Assembly (NCBI RefSeq): GCF_964355755.1
Contig: NC_092677.1
Location: forward strand, 15,718,101-15,782,100
Direction: 5' to 3'
Length of the DNA: 64,000 nt
DNA from: Antedon mediterranea
Taxonomy: Eukaryota; Echinodermata; Crinoidea; Comatulida; Antedonidae
The position numbers and the translations under genes were made by a program. Below are positions 36,181-49,239 of this stretch, piece by piece; position 1 is the stretch's first letter, and every line of letters begins with the position of its first letter. Below the pieces are notes generated by a model. The model was not told the origin of the DNA. It worked only from the letters and a program-made list of their open reading frames with translations, and ran no database searches.

Positions 36181-37280
36181 GTAAGTACACGTCAGTTACT
36201 AATGCTATTTTGCTAAAACCTTGTTCGCACTGGACTTGAAAAAATGGTAAATTTAACCACAGTAGCTTTAGCCAATGTCATCGGAATATTTGACCATCGT
36301 TCGCACTATTTCACGAAGTTAAATTTACAAAATTTAACCGCGATGTTAAAAACAACGATTGACTCACATGTTTTAAACATGAGTCGGACGTTCGGATTCG
36401 ACTTTCTAGCCGCGTGGTTTGTTTTATCGAAAATATGGTAAGTTTTACTGGACTATCAACTAAAAATTAGCACTCTGTGAATTATGCCTACTTCTGAAAG
36501 AGAAACCAAATTTTTGATTTGATTCTCATTTAAACAAACCCAATTTGTGTTTTGTATGTACATGGGATGGGTACAAAATAAAATATATTCTTTATCCACT
36601 CAGTAACGAAATATTGTTTCATGTTTTTATATGCCTATAAATAATATACCACTAAATACAGTAAAACATTTGATATTTAATACTGTGTTAAAATTGTCCC
36701 TTAATCGATTGAAATAGTAAAGTACATGTAACGATACACCACTACGACGTTTATATTTTTTATAATTATTAATACACAAACGTTGAGAAGCAACTATCAG
36801 TAATACATTTTATTTGTATTTATATATCTAACAGCAGAGCCTACCCACAGTCACAGTATTAAATGTTATTTGTATATGTGTTTATATATCTAAAAGTACA
36901 CTTACAGAAAGAAATTTTCCTTTTAAATGGCGACCAAAATGGTTAATACGTATTTACAGTATTGTCAAAGTATTGCAATACTTAAGGTTTTAAGTTTATT
37001 CTCCTTAAGGGCTCATAAATGTACCTACTTGTGTTTAATAAAGAGCTAACAAATCTACCTACTTGTGCTAAACCAAACTGGGAGACTGAGAGATTGGAAT
37101 GTTCCATTTATCCATTTGTATAAACGTATATTAAATCTATCAAAATGATATTTTTAAAGAAAATATGTTTAAATTTAACACATATGATTCTGTACTCGAG
37201 TAGCTCATAAATTAACCTACTTGTGTTAAACCAAACTGGGAGACTGCGAGATTGGAATGTTCCATTTATCCATTTGTATA

Positions 37281-37318
<38 letters not shown>

Positions 37319-40300
37319 GTGGTGTTATTATTATTATTATTATTCAGTTTCTCTTTGCCGAGTAATCTTCTGATTTCTCCGCCTGGGCTGCCTTGCTTAC
37401 TCTTTGTATCAGGTTTCTCCATTCCTTTCGTTTATTGGCCAACTTTCTAAAATATTAAACATCTTTCATTGTCTCCAGCATCATCATGCCAGGGGAGTTC
37501 ACCTTTTTTATGTCATTGTTTAAAGTAACTGGAAGTGTGCATTTAGGCCTACCTAAATGTATAAACGTATATTAAATGTATAAACGTATATTAAATCTAT
37601 CAAAATAGTATTTTTAAAAAAAATCTTTTTAAATTCAACATATATATGATTCTGTACTCAAGTTGTTTAAACGGTTTTCAGCTATTAAAAACAAATATCG
37701 TAGGAGGCGATAAATAAAGGTGAATCATCCTCATAGTGTGCGGGTATTTTTCAAGATGGACATTCATTAGACAGTGTATACCACGATCGAAACAAACCCC
37801 TGAACCTAAATTCGTTTTAATCGTCAATAACTAATTATCTAACTAAATTTTATTAGTGAACAGGGTTACATTAGGTGGGTAAAATCAGTACCGAAAGTAC
37901 GAACCAACTTTATATACCATCGATTAAACATTCTAGAAATAACGCGCGATTTACCGAATGTTGCCCTTACGTAAATGTATATAGATTGTAGCCAGTGTTC
38001 GAATTGAACCTTTCTTGGTCAATTTAGTCGGCGACTCGGTTAATTTGACCAGATGAAATCCAGTGCGACCGAGGTATAAGACAGTATTGTTAACCTTGGA
38101 TTAACAATCCACTGATGCCTACAGTATAAAACAGTAATACTGAAGTAAAATGATGGCAAAGGGCTAATTGCGGGGAAAAAAATGTTTATGTAACCCATTT
38201 TATTAAAAAAAAATCGGTTTCTTACCAGGGAGGAAGAGTTTAAGGTATCCAGTAAAATTCTTATGTTTTGGTAAACAAAATGTTATAAAAGAGAGGCATT
38301 AAACAATGTATTACTGAATTTTACCGGTTTTTGTGTTTTTATTCAACTTTAACTCCCACTAACAATTTTGTTATGCATTTTTTTTTATTTTCTTGGGAGT
38401 TATCGCCAGATATGGTAACATTAGGATTGAAGTAATTACTAGATTTTTACTATACTAAATTAAAAAAAGACTTTTTTTCCCCCGTGATTGATTGGTGTAC
38501 ATTTAACTATTAAAACTTCTTTACAATACACCCAGTCTGGTATTACCAATACCGTATAATATTAAAACGTGTTTATAAATTTCAACAGGACCATCGTACT
38601 CGTATAATAATCCATGCAACTACACTCGTCATTCAAATTGGTATGTAAACCTAACTTGTGACACTTGGAATGGCGAAGGACACGGTGATGACGTTGTTAT
38701 AAAAGGTTACACAATTCAGTATTGGCTCACCAAGTTCCCGAGTCGCGTTTACAACATCACTGTCAACAAACCTATGTCGTTGCAATATACGGTCTTACTT
38801 CATGTTAGCTATTCCTACTCACATCAGGTCACAGTGTTGGTGAACTATGAATCTAACGGAACTGATGTGGTCGGATCAAGGAGCCCTCTACTGAATATAT
38901 CGAAAGGTTTTCTGTATATTTATTGCTATATTCATGCTTTCCTTTAACATGTACGTTGTTTATTAAAACATTGTTTACTTTAAAATGTGTACATGTGCAC
39001 ACACTTTATATTTGATTGATTGATTTGACGTAACATGGATTTTAAAAATAACATATATATTTAAAATATGTCCAATTTTGTTATTAGTATGTGTTATTAG
39101 TTTTATTATTTCTATTATACCTTTTCCCCAAGCTGTTCGTCTAAACAAATAAACATTTTCTATTATAGCACCTATTATTTTTCATCTACTTTAACAATGC
39201 ATAGGGCTCTCAATTTGACGTATTTTTCCATGATGCTCACCACCAACCCAAATGGTTAATTAACTAGCAGTAACCCGGGCTCCGCACAGTCTTGTTCTGC
39301 CTTGATGTGGTCATATACTAATTTGCATGGGATGAGTATAAGTATATTAAAAGCGCAGTATTCCCTGATAAAAGTACTCTGAAAAATTAATTTAAAAAAA
39401 ACAAAATGTCAAGAATACAATTGTGTACTATTTACGGCCATTGATTTTGTTATACACGAAGTATTTCTTCACTTTGAAATATCTGTAAGCTAAAAAATGA
39501 AAGCAATATTGTATGAGATTTTAAGAAAATAAAAGAAGCTAAAGAGAAATTGTGGTTTCTTTCCTAGATGGTACGCTCGCTTCGCTCGCGTACCATCTAG
39601 GTCGTGCCCACAGATGGTTCTCGAATACATAGTAATTTCAGCGTTAACAAACTGGCGACTTCAAATGTACATGCAGGACAATAATACATGTCGTTTACAG
39701 GAACAAATAAATAAACACGGTGATTTATGTACTCAACTAAAATTAGCACCCCAGGAATTACTTCCGAAAAAGAAACTTGTCACAAAATAAGAAACAAACT
39801 GAATTTGTGTTTTGTATGTAACATTAGGGTTGAGGGATGGGGAAGAGGATGTGTGCAAAGACGAACAATTTTAAAATATATTCTTTATCGATTTAGTAAC
39901 GAAATATGAACTGTTTTAATGTTTTACAAATAATATACCACTAAACACAGTAAAACATTGCGATTTAATACTTTGTTGAAACTGTCACCGTCATAGTCGA
40001 TTGAAATAGTACAGTACATGTAACGATACATCACTAATACGACGTTTGTATTTGTTTGTAGTTACATTATTAATTAATACAAACGTTCAGAAGGAACTGT
40101 CGGTAATAAAGTAAACAAATCTATTCGGAATTCGTAAATTCACTTTAATCGTCAATAAATAATTATCTAACTCAACTTAATTAGTAGGCCTAATGGTCAA
40201 TTGTTTCTTAGAGCCAATTCATACTTAAGTTGTTTCCTAACCACCAAAGTTGTTCTGCGTTTAGGGCATGTGATCCTTCGTACTGTAGGCCTGTCCTCTA

Positions 40301-42459
40301 CTGGCTTTACAACGCTACTCATGCCAGTGAGGGGGAGGGTGGTGGTATTGGTGGTGGTTTAACTGCAATAATAAAGTTGATTGTACATAATAGACGGCGA
40401 CTGGAAAGGCTAGCTCATTATGCGCAAAAAAAAAAGATTCCACAGTTTGAAAAAAAATGGATCGAATTTCTGTTATGACTGTACTTGTCTTTACGTCGCC
40501 TGAGGGAATAGACACTTGTGGAACAGAGATTGGAATGTTCCATTTATCGCAGATCAAAACATTTGTATAAACGTAGGCCTATATTAAATCTATCAAAATA
40601 GTATTTTTTAAAGAAAATCGGCCTGTCTTCAACATTATGATGCTGTACTCGAGCTGTTCAACCGGTTTTCAGCTATTAAAAACAATTATCGTAGGAGGAG
40701 ATAGGAAAGTGCGAAGCATCCTCGCATTATTGTCTGCGGGTATTTTTCAAGTTGGACATCCATTGGACAGTGTATACCACGACCACAAAACACCCCTATT
40801 TGGGGCAAATCGTTGAACCTAAATTCGTTTTAAATGTCAATAACTAATTATCTAACTCAATTTAATTAGTAAAGATGGTTAAAATCAGCATCGAAAGTAC
40901 GAACCAACTTTATATACCATCGAGTAAAAATTCTAGAAATAAACCGCGATTTATCGAATTTTGCCCTTACGTAAATGTATATATAGATTAATCTAGGGTG
41001 CGCGTCAGAAAGTGACAACGTGCATGATGGTCTGTCAATCAGTCGGCATTTTAAAACATTTCAATAACATATGAATTGGTAATTTATAGAATTGAGATGT
41101 GAAGTATTGAAATACTAAAACTGCAGCTGCTTACGGACCTTAAATCAACACAAAAGTGCACATGGTGGTGGTAGTCGAAATTAGATGATGGACACTAACT
41201 ATATTGTTAAACATGAAAACGATTTTTTTATTTTATCTATAGGTATCAAAATAATACACAACGAAAAACATCCATATAGAAATAGAATTGTTAGTTTTTG
41301 AACTGACCTTATTGGAGACGAAATTTGTGGAAATGATTGCATATCAATATTTAATTTATGTTCTCTTATAATGTATATATTCTTCCATAGAAAATACACC
41401 AGACATTACTGGGTTCAGTGCGTCTGGTTTCTACATGATGAAGGAAGTCAACACTTTGCATATGCGTTCTTATACAAAGCAGCTTACGAAATATATTGTC
41501 AATTATGGAGTCGGCTTATGGGTAAATGATAACAGAACACATTTTGGGGAGAAAGAATTAAGTAGTAAAAATATGATAGAAATAATAAGAGAAAATCTAC
41601 TTGATTCAATTTTTACTCAAACTACAAGCTTCAACTCCCGCTCAGGTGTAGCATACGAGTTGTCGTTCCCCGGCAGTGTCGGTGTTCGAAGAGTCGGAGT
41701 AAAATACATGAGGACAGAATTTAATGGAATTGTTGCGTCGATACCAATGGTATTTTTAGCACAATATGGTACGTGTGAATAAAATGTGGATAAATGTTTC
41801 TATATTAACAAAACAACTGTAAGCCTATAGTACATTTTAAAAGCGGTGAGATGATTTACGTAAGTTCATTTTTAATTTATAGCTGAGATTGTAGCACAGA
41901 ACCGGACTATATCTACCAGTATTGGTGAATCTATTGAATTAGTGGTAACAACCAATAATACAGTTAACACTAATAATTTAAGATGGAAAAAAGACGGTAT
42001 TATTGATATTTTTGAATGGGATGGACTGAGTAACGTGACTATTGAGAATGTTCGGAGGAAGGATGATGGTATTTACGAATGCTACCAAGAGGGTCATCGG
42101 GACGAAGGACAGCATGCAATAGTACGAGTGATTGTAAGAGGTAAGATATTTTCAGCACGAATACCTTTTATTTTTCCATAATTTAATATTATATTACGTA
42201 ATAAACTTAATAACCACTCATAACAACAAAATATGACTTCTTTTGGCCTCATGTGCCTGAGCTATTTTTAAAGGAAATTTAATCATTCCATCTGTTAATT
42301 GTCATCTCCATTTCTTTAATTGTACTTGTTGCTTGTCTTGAGGTTTGATCTCTAAATCACGTTATAGTTTTGATACTTTGATAACTTTATTTCGTCCACA
42401 TAGGAAAATATTTTGAGTGCTTTTCACAAAATTGTACAAAAATATATAAAAACGTTTCA

Positions 42460-42499
<40 letters not shown>

Positions 42500-45400
42500 T
42501 ACAATATTTAAAAACACTATATATAGATTATTATTTTCCTGTCCAATGTTATTGTTCTTATCATTCTTTCCTTATATTTTCTTTGTGTTTATTTGAATTT
42601 GTGTTCCATTTTTGCCATTGCGTCTCTGCTTCGTAGGTGATACACTGGTTAAAAACTGTACGTGTCAGGCATAGCGGAATGTTACTCTTTTAAGTGTTTT
42701 TATTATATTTTCCAAAAGCATTCGAGTCAGTCTGTATTCTTTTTCCCGGTTCTTTTTATTGCTGTAATCCATTTTCATTATTTATCTCCAAACCTTGATG
42801 ATTTCGTTATTAAACCTTGATTTATTTTATCGTTTTTATAGGTGTCAAGTATTAATTATTCCGATGTTGTTACTTTCTTCGTTTAGTTCATTAAACAGTT
42901 TTTATACTGCGTTTGTGTTATATAATCTGCAAAGAGGATTGAGGAAGTTTATGGCAATTTTTTTCTATACATTTAGTTCCTTTGTCTAGAAAACTAAGAT
43001 CTAGAAAACTAAGACCTAAAATATCTTAGTTTTCTAGATCTTAGACACCCCTTTTTTAGTCTATAGGGACTAGTTTATTATAAACAACTTATTTTTAAAT
43101 CTTATGTCATAATAATTTTAAACTGAATAAAAAGCACAACACTTGCACTACAATTATTCCAATTATAATTCCTATGCAAATGCAAGTGAAGGCATTATTA
43201 TGAAGACGGGTCTTGCAAACAAAATTCTTCGGTTTTAATCTTAAAAAGTAGGCCTAATTGAAATAATTGTTACCAAGTAAAATTCAAAGAGTTTGTTTGA
43301 CACATCCCCATTAAATTTTCTGACCAATAAACCACAAAAGAATCACACATTGATTTAAATGAGCAATAATAAACAACCTATATTTCAGAGTGTCCCCGTG
43401 GGAAGTGGTTCCCTCCGGACTGTGAATTAGACTGCCCTGTATGTCACAATGGTGGTGTGTGTTCTGAATTTGGATCATGCGTCTGTCCTCCAGGCTTTAA
43501 AGGCGATAACTGTGAAGAAGGTAAATATTTTAAATTAACCGATTCAGTGCTTTCCGTTAACTCATTGTAGGTCTAGTCTTTACGCCGCTGTTTGACAAAC
43601 GAAAAAAAAACTTCCATTTCTGTTATAGGTAAATCTACTTATGTAATAATATATTTTATTATGTTTTCATTAAAATTACATAGCATGTGGAGATAACTCA
43701 TGGGGACGGGATTGTACAGTTGTTTGTAAATCTGGTTATAAATGCGAACCAGGGAATTTACACTGTTTACCTGATCCATATGGCTGCTCATGCTTTACAG
43801 GATATGAGGGATTGGAGTGTGATCACGGTAATGTAACCATTTTATAATAACACATAACTAAATGTTAAAGGTAGATTAAGATAGGTTGTCTAGTTTATTA
43901 GTTAGTTAAGAATTGGTTAAGGTAGGTCATAAAAAGCATTAGAATTATACATAAGCAGATGTATGATAATGGTATCATAAACATTTTTTTTAAATAAACA
44001 CCAACCAATAAAATGATCGATAATCAATAACCCGAGATTGAGAAGAAGATACTGTGCATGTTCAAGATAGCTGTTGATGACTAAAACACTCCAAATTTAT
44101 TTTAAAATATATAAAGCGCATCATTAGATATTTAATTCTTTTCAGAATGTGATACACAAACAACTGGCAGGTACGGAGCAAACTGCATGATGGAATGTCA
44201 CTGTGACACAAGTGAATGTTTCAAAACAGAGGGTTGTGTTGAGGGTGCCGTGTGCAACAGCAATTACACTGGGAAAACGTGCTTAGGTAATTGATACACC
44301 TAATACATGTAATCGTCACTAGACAATGCTAGCATGATACACATAACAACAATTACATTTTTTCGAGAAGTTATTTCAACGTAATAACATGGTTACTAGT
44401 TTAAGTTCAGTAAGCTATTGTATATTGTACAAGTTCAAAGTTTATTAATTGACAGCCGGAGTATAATTATTAAACTAATAATAATGTAAATATTTTTAAA
44501 TTTGAAAATGTGTTATTTCATTAGAAAGGAAGCCGGATGTTGTTTGCCCAGAGGGGTTCTATGACACAGAAAGAGAATGCACCAAAAGGTGTCATTGTAA
44601 ACATTCGTCAACTTGTAATCGTACCAGTGGACGTTGCCCAGACGGTGATCATTGCGCAGAAAGTTGGGCTGGCTTAGGCTGTCAACAAGGTAGGAATTTT
44701 AAAACAAAAAAAAAATTGTTTAGAAAGTCTTTCAACATTTACCACCCCGCCTAAAATTAAAGACTTTTGGTCGATACGTTATATTAACAGTCTATCCGCT
44801 ATACTGTAGATATCTTGACTTTCATGGCGTATCTATACATTTGGAAATGGAAAGGTTTATAATTTAAAGTACGGCCTCAAATATAAAATATAATAGCATG
44901 ATGTGAATGATATTACTTATATTATAACACTTCCGCATTAAAGTAAAGTAGTATTTCTCTTTTCCCTCGCACGGTGTGTCTCATCGGGGATGCTGATTGG
45001 TTATGGAATTTATTATTAATAAAATTTGTCCATGTATTTGTTTTCTGGTTTGTTGTAATTGATCCAAGCTGAAAAGCACCCGTGTCTATTGTACATTTGT
45101 GTCAATAATGGAAGTGTAATTTTTAAAAAGGGTTTTATATTAGTAAAGTTTGGCTTGCGGTTAACAAGTGTTTCGAAAAGCAAAGTAAGGTTGAGGCGTT
45201 CCGGTTGTTATTCTGCAATCAAAGCAACATGACGTTGAGCGCGGAAATCAAATGACACGACCTTAGTTCCACGCCCCTCACCAGACACCGCTAGTACTTG
45301 TCGCAGCCAGACATAAGTTCAAAGGCCTGTTATAACTTCCTATATTGTCAAGGCGAGCTCGGTGGATTGTTGTTAGATTGCTTTGCCACAACTGTTATAG

Positions 45401-48400
45401 TGGTTGTTTTTTAAATAGCCGATAATGATTCTCTACTATAAAATCCATTCATATCCCTATCTATTTCAGCCCTACCAGCACTGAGCGATGCCCCAGTTGT
45501 TGAAACGTTCGATAATGAAGTCAAAGTTTACTGGTCAAGGTGGACACCAAACAATGACTATGGTCAGGGGACAGTAACAAGTTATCAGCTACTTTTTTGG
45601 CCAACAACTAACCCTAACCCCACTACCAATATTAAACACTCAAACATTACAAACGGCGTTGAAACGAACTTATCTTGGACTCACATGAAGTACCACACAG
45701 AGTACAGTTTTGTCGTAAAAGTGTTTACAGAAGTTGGGCAAACATTAGCATTGGGAAAGGCAAGCCCTGCGGCAAAGCATACAATATGTAAGTAGTATAA
45801 TTCTATAAATAAAAAGCATGTCAAGCCTGTTCAGTCAGCTCTCCATCATCTCGGCCCTAGGCCACTCGGCGCCTACTTATTAGCTGATATTTTGAGTTAC
45901 GTTAAAGATACATCAATTATATTCAACTCCATTATTCATATCTATGATACACCACCGTATTTACTCCTATACATTAGGACAGAAATATTAAAATCAGTAA
46001 ATTATTCATATCCAGATCCACCGTCTTTACTCCTTCCACCATCGCTGCAGTCACGTGGCTCCTTGGGCGTCAACATTACATGGGATGAATGGACGTACGT
46101 CTTTGACAAGGGCATTGGCAATGTAACAGCCTACGTCATTGAATGGTGGGATGCAGTGTCTGCATATAACGTTAGTGCCATCAGGTATACCGGTGATCCC
46201 TCAGAAGGAATACTTATTCCAAATATCACGTATGATTCTATCTTGGTTGTCACCATCAGTACAGTGTATGTAGATGGCAGTGGCGAGCAAAAAGGAGAAC
46301 CCAGTCCAGTACTGGTCATTTTAAAAGGTTGGTCAAATGTCTTTTAAATGCTTACAAAATGCTAATGCTTAATATTTTATTTTACTATGCTAACCACTGT
46401 TGTGGATTTACTCATCAGCAGAAAGTGATTAATTACAAAGAATACCTACAGCAATCCAATAAGTACATAACTGGACGCAAATACCATTGAATGATACAAT
46501 ATACAATCAATTTTAGAAGTACTTTCAATTTCTTTTCAGAGAATTGCCCCTACGATTGGAAACTTTTTGAAGACACTTGTTATTTGTTAGATGGCAGTTT
46601 ACTTAACTGGAATGACGCTAACGCATTCTGTCAAAAACAAAATGCATCTTTGGTGTCTATAACATCACAAAGCAAAAATGAATACATTCAACAGATGGCA
46701 CAGGACAAATCCTATGATTATATTTGGATTGGCCTGAATTTCCAGAGCTTTTCTAAGAACTGGTATTGGACAACGGACGAGATACTTCTGTATACAAGTA
46801 TGGAGATTAGATAGTTTATATAACAACTCGATGTAGCTTCATACCTTAGATCCCCTATTAAGGGACACGAATAAACGTCGATGTTGAATCTATATTGAGG
46901 TCAATTTTTGTGGGTCCCGAAGGTCCGCGATCTTAATAGAGGCCCTACTAGAGGCATATAATAATATAAATATTTACATTTACATCAGTAATTATTTTCC
47001 ACAGACATTTTATGTAAGCTTATGTAAGTATTACGTACTGTTCACGATATTGTAATTTTTTTTTACCTAGAGTGGCAACAAGGAACACGAGACATCGCTT
47101 TGGGAGAGTGCGCATATTTCAATACATCGAATGGCTTGTGGTCAAATATGCTTTGCCAATCAAACAACACAGTAATGTGCGAGAACGGTATGTGTTACAG
47201 TTACTGCCCTTAATACTGCCGTAAGCGAAATCATTCTCTAAGCCTAGTTAGTTCGTACTTAGGACGCAACGACAGGATGCCCAATACTGTAGACGCAACG
47301 CAAGACACGGATTAACTGAACAATCGCTTGCCATTGGTCAGCTCCCTTTAGGTGCGCTTAAGTCCTTGCGCTACGTCTTGGTGGGAACCAAGCTATAAAC
47401 AAACACCTGTATTGCATAGTACCTTACTCCATTCTTTTATTTACCTAAATTGTACAAGATGGTATTTTTCTTCCAAATATTGAAGAAGTTTTAGTAGTTA
47501 TAACTATAGTACTTGGTTCTATTTCTAAATAGGTGTTCAATATTTTGGCTGCCTTGATGAAACTTGGTATGGTTATAAAGACGAATGTTACAAATACTTC
47601 ACCAATCCTACAACACATGATGAAGCCGCACAAAGCTGTCAAAGTATTCGAAATGCTGACCTAGCTAGTATCCATTCTTTAGATGAAGATGAGTTTGTAC
47701 AAACAATCATTCGGAATGTCCGCAAGCACACATGGCTTGGCCTTCACTACTTACAAGAATCTGGTAAAATTTGAATATTTATTTGCAGTCGATTGTATAT
47801 TTTAGTTATTAGATTACAGTTAAATATACTTTCATCGCTAAAATGCGTGCATAAATATTATTAAAAATGATTTGTAAAATTGATTATAAACTTTACAGTA
47901 CTGTATCTCCACTATGACAATGTGTCTAGTGTCAAAAATCTGTAATACAAGTTCTCATATGTTACACACATGCCTGTTTCATAACATGCATAGGCTAATG
48001 TCCAATAATTATACAGGTTTTATATGTAATTTTTGTGATGCTTTATCACAAAACGGGGTACTAGGCAAACTTAGATACACTCCTGAGAATTATATATACT
48101 GATGTACACATGATTTACGGTGGAATTATTCTACTATTTTCTGGAAAAACCAGATTCACTTACGTGCGTGCATAATTATATTTTTCTACGGACCGAACTA
48201 ATGAGCTCATATATCACCAATAATAATAGATGTTATCAATAACGATATTCACATTATTTATTTTATGTATATTTCTTTACAGATCTTCAATGGACTGATG
48301 GCACCGTTGTTGAGTATTTGATTAACGGATTTATTCAAACTGATATAGATGGCAAATGTGCAACATACAGTCAGGATGATCACATTTTCTCTTGGAAATT

Positions 48401-48479
48401 CATGGATTGTTCAACACAAAATGCATATGTGTGTAAGGATATAAGAGGTAACAAACACATAACAAATCTCGCGTTCTGA
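34316..48479 (+). CDS. Gene B: secreted Tie-ectodomain-like protein with two C-type lectin domains
   Basis: Sixteen coding exons: 34316-34330, 35177-35210, 36157-36180, 38589-38906, 41391-41768, 41883-42140, 43389-43520, 43684-43827, 44146-44286, 44525-44689, 45470-45787, 45998-46327, 46540-46797, 47071-47187, 47533-47763, 48283-48479; 3,060 nt, 1,019 aa. An in-frame ATG at 34301 would add five residues. Order: signal peptide, FN3-like, beta domain, Ig, EGF x4, FN3 x2, CTLD x2. EGF2 (LPDPYGCSCFTGYEGLEC) and the following modules resemble the Tie/Tek receptor ectodomain. Nothing after CTLD2 suggests a membrane helix or kinase, and AATAAA follows at 48662. All introns are phase 1 except the first (phase 0). 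Expected to be extracellular, perhaps in adhesion or recognition. Two Helitrons lie in its introns. Confidence 0.82.
35521..35666. mobile_element. MITE, GGTTCCCACTAG family, gene B intron 2
   Basis: Ends AGCTTGGTTCGCACTA and TAGTGAGAACCAAGCTTT, with ACAACGCAAGTACATAAGCG and TTACGTCCTTGCGTTGCG inside. A nearly full but diverged copy. Shorter pieces of the family lie at about 35045-35097 and 35380-35403. Confidence 0.75.
36460..37985 (-). mobile_element. Non-autonomous Helitron copy in gene B intron 3 (3' end missing)
   Basis: A minus-strand copy of the 23.2 kb family. Its 5' end (TCTATATACATTTACGTAAGG) is at 37985 next to a host A on that strand. The CTAG hairpin end is not present at the other side. 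The interior carries a TTA microsatellite (37278-37343) and an extra insertion, so the copy is older and rearranged. It lies between the micro-exon and FN3-like exon of gene B and is absent from the same intron of gene C. Confidence 0.75.
38589..38906 (+). CDS. Gene B exon 4: FN3-like domain
   Basis: 106 codons. The pattern VNLTCDTW ... VIKGYTIQYWL ... YTVLLHVSYSYSHQVTVLVNYES ... SPLLNISKG has the tryptophan, tyrosine and hydrophobic spacing of a fibronectin type III fold, with an N-terminal CNYT plus VNLTC pair that could form a disulfide. Several N-glycosylation sequons are visible. The donor (G|GTTTTC) is weak but identical in gene C (56475), so it is probably real. Confidence 0.65.
39564..40987 (-). 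mobile_element. Non-autonomous Helitron copy in gene B intron 4
   Basis: A minus-strand copy with both ends: CTAG plus the palindromic hairpin at 39564-39600 and TCTATATATACATTTACG ending at 40987, next to a host A. The interior diverges from the dimer units and has a foreign stretch at about 40190-40500. Absent from the corresponding intron of gene C. Confidence 0.8.
41391..42140 (+). CDS. Gene B exons 5-6: cysteine-free beta domain and Ig domain
   Basis: Exon 5 (41391-41768, 126 codons) has no cysteine and ends in the conserved SVGVRRVGVKYM.TEFNGIVAS. I do not recognise it as a standard family; it could be a diverged Ig or FN3. Exon 6 (41883-42140) has the Ig features LRWKKDG and RRKDDGIYECYQEG (the D.G.Y.C motif of strand F). 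It lacks the strand-B cysteine (ESIELVVTT), so it has no canonical Ig disulfide. Gene C shows the same absence. Confidence 0.6.
42464..42494. repeat. Poly(A) run
   Basis: About 31 consecutive A in the intron between the Ig and first EGF exon of gene B. Possibly the tail of a decayed retroposon, but no body is recognisable. Confidence 0.7.
42985..43045. repeat. Palindrome built from CTAGAAAACTAAGA
   Basis: The left arm has two direct copies of CTAGAAAACTAAGA, and the right arm reads TCTTAGTTTTCTAGATCTTAGA. The motif resembles the outer ends of the inverted repeats around the LINE in gene C (GAGTTTTCTAGAC). Possible foldback element relic. Confidence 0.6.
43389..44689 (+). CDS. Gene B exons 7-10: four EGF/laminin-type modules, Tie-like
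   Basis: One module per exon: 43389-43520 (ECPRGKWFPPDC, VCPPGFKGDNC), 43684-43827 (CGDNSWGRDC, CLPDPYGCSCFTGYEG), 44146-44286 (CDTQTTGRYGANC, NYTGKTC) and 44525-44689 (CPEGFYDTEREC, CHCKHSSTCNRTSG, GWAGLGC-like end). The second module closely follows the second EGF repeat of Tie receptors. The fourth extends the usual three. Confidence 0.75.
45470..46327 (+). CDS. Gene B exons 11-12: two FN3 domains
   Basis: Exon 11 (45470-45787): ALPALSDAPVVET, YWSRWTPNNDYGQG, SYQLLFW, YHTEYSFVVKVFTEVGQ, ending LGKASPAAKHTI. Exon 12 (45998-46327): DPPSLLLPPSL, LGVNITWDEW, NVTAYVIEWW, YDSILVVTISTVYVDGSGE. Both have the FN3 tryptophan/tyrosine pattern, and their order after the EGF block is as in Tie receptors. 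The tail of exon 11 is the part retained in gene A's exon 2; exon 12 is entirely missing from A. Confidence 0.75.
46540..48479 (+). CDS. Gene B exons 13-16: two C-type lectin domains and C terminus
   Basis: CTLD1 is split over 46540-46797 and 47071-47187, CTLD2 over 47533-47763 and 48283-48479. Each has the entry CPYDW/GCLDETW, the alpha-2 cysteine (FCQKQNASLVSI; SCQSIRNADLASIHS), WIGL/WLGL and two closing cysteines. At the calcium site CTLD1 reads WQQGTRD where genes A and C have WQGTPD, and no EPN, QPD or WND triplet is present in CTLD2. The last exon reads through a good donor (AGAG|GTAACA) to stop after GNKHITNLAF. The same ending is present in all three copies. Confidence 0.8.
47240..47397. 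mobile_element. Degenerate GGTTCCCACTAG-family MITE in gene B intron 14
   Basis: Orthologous in position to the relics in gene A (20880) and gene C (62590). Keeps TTAGGACGCAACGACAGG, GACGCAACGCAAG, CTTGCGCTACGTC and TGGTGGGAACCAAGCT. Confidence 0.7.
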
Positions 48480-48661
48480 ATTTTTTCTATCAAATGGGTA
48501 AACAATAGCCAACCTTGTTTAGATATAAAATGTACGTGTATTTTTTTTTCTTTCCACAGTTTAACTACTTATTTTTTTTCAGCATTAACCATTTACTTCC
48601 ACAGCAATTACCAAAAACAATGTCTCCCCCACAGAATATCAACTTGTTACTATTTTAATTT

Positions 48662-48667
48662 AATAAA
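48662..48667 (+). terminator. Polyadenylation signal AATAAA, gene B
   Basis: About 183 nt after the stop; same relative position as in gene A. Only about 1.1 kb separates it from the gene C start. Confidence 0.55.
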
Positions 48668-49239
48668 GTAAGTATAAGTGTACAGAATATAGGCTAAACA
48701 AGAATACACACAATTGAGGAACCGCATGGAAATATTAATAAGATGATATTGGAAGTTACACAAGAATGCAATACCAGTTACAACATCGTGAAAAGCATTA
48801 ACTGTGTTCGGTGGTATGCAGACCACATCTACTGATCTAATTTAATAATTGACACTGCCGATATAAAAGGTATTATTATCATTATTATCCAAAAATCCCC
48901 TACTGTATAAAAGAAAATGATAAAATATTACAATGTATCCGTAATTTACGGTACGTGCAAACAAGTTGAACAATGGATGGATTAAAAATAATAAATGGAT
49001 GCTGTGATAAAACCGAATGTACATAACATCGAAATGTAAAGAACAATATTGATATGTTTTGCTAGTTATCGTCCTAGTTACTTCTCTTTTGTAATAAAAT
49101 TAATTTTGTTAGTTTCATAATTTATTATTTATGAGTAGGCCTATACGAATACCAAATATAATGGCATCCTGCCAAGAACTGTCGAGATGTCATTGCATGT
49201 TTACACAGTTCCAATTATTTTTGTTGCAAATAATATTAT

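Noticed and set aside
36241-36441. Small frame of 65 aa near the gene B micro-exon
   Set aside because: No domain and no matching sequence in gene C; lies in intron 3, beside TTGTTCGCACT repeat-like sequence.
37108-37450. Asparagine-rich (minus) and leucine-rich (plus) frames
   Set aside because: Translation of a TTA microsatellite inside a Helitron copy.
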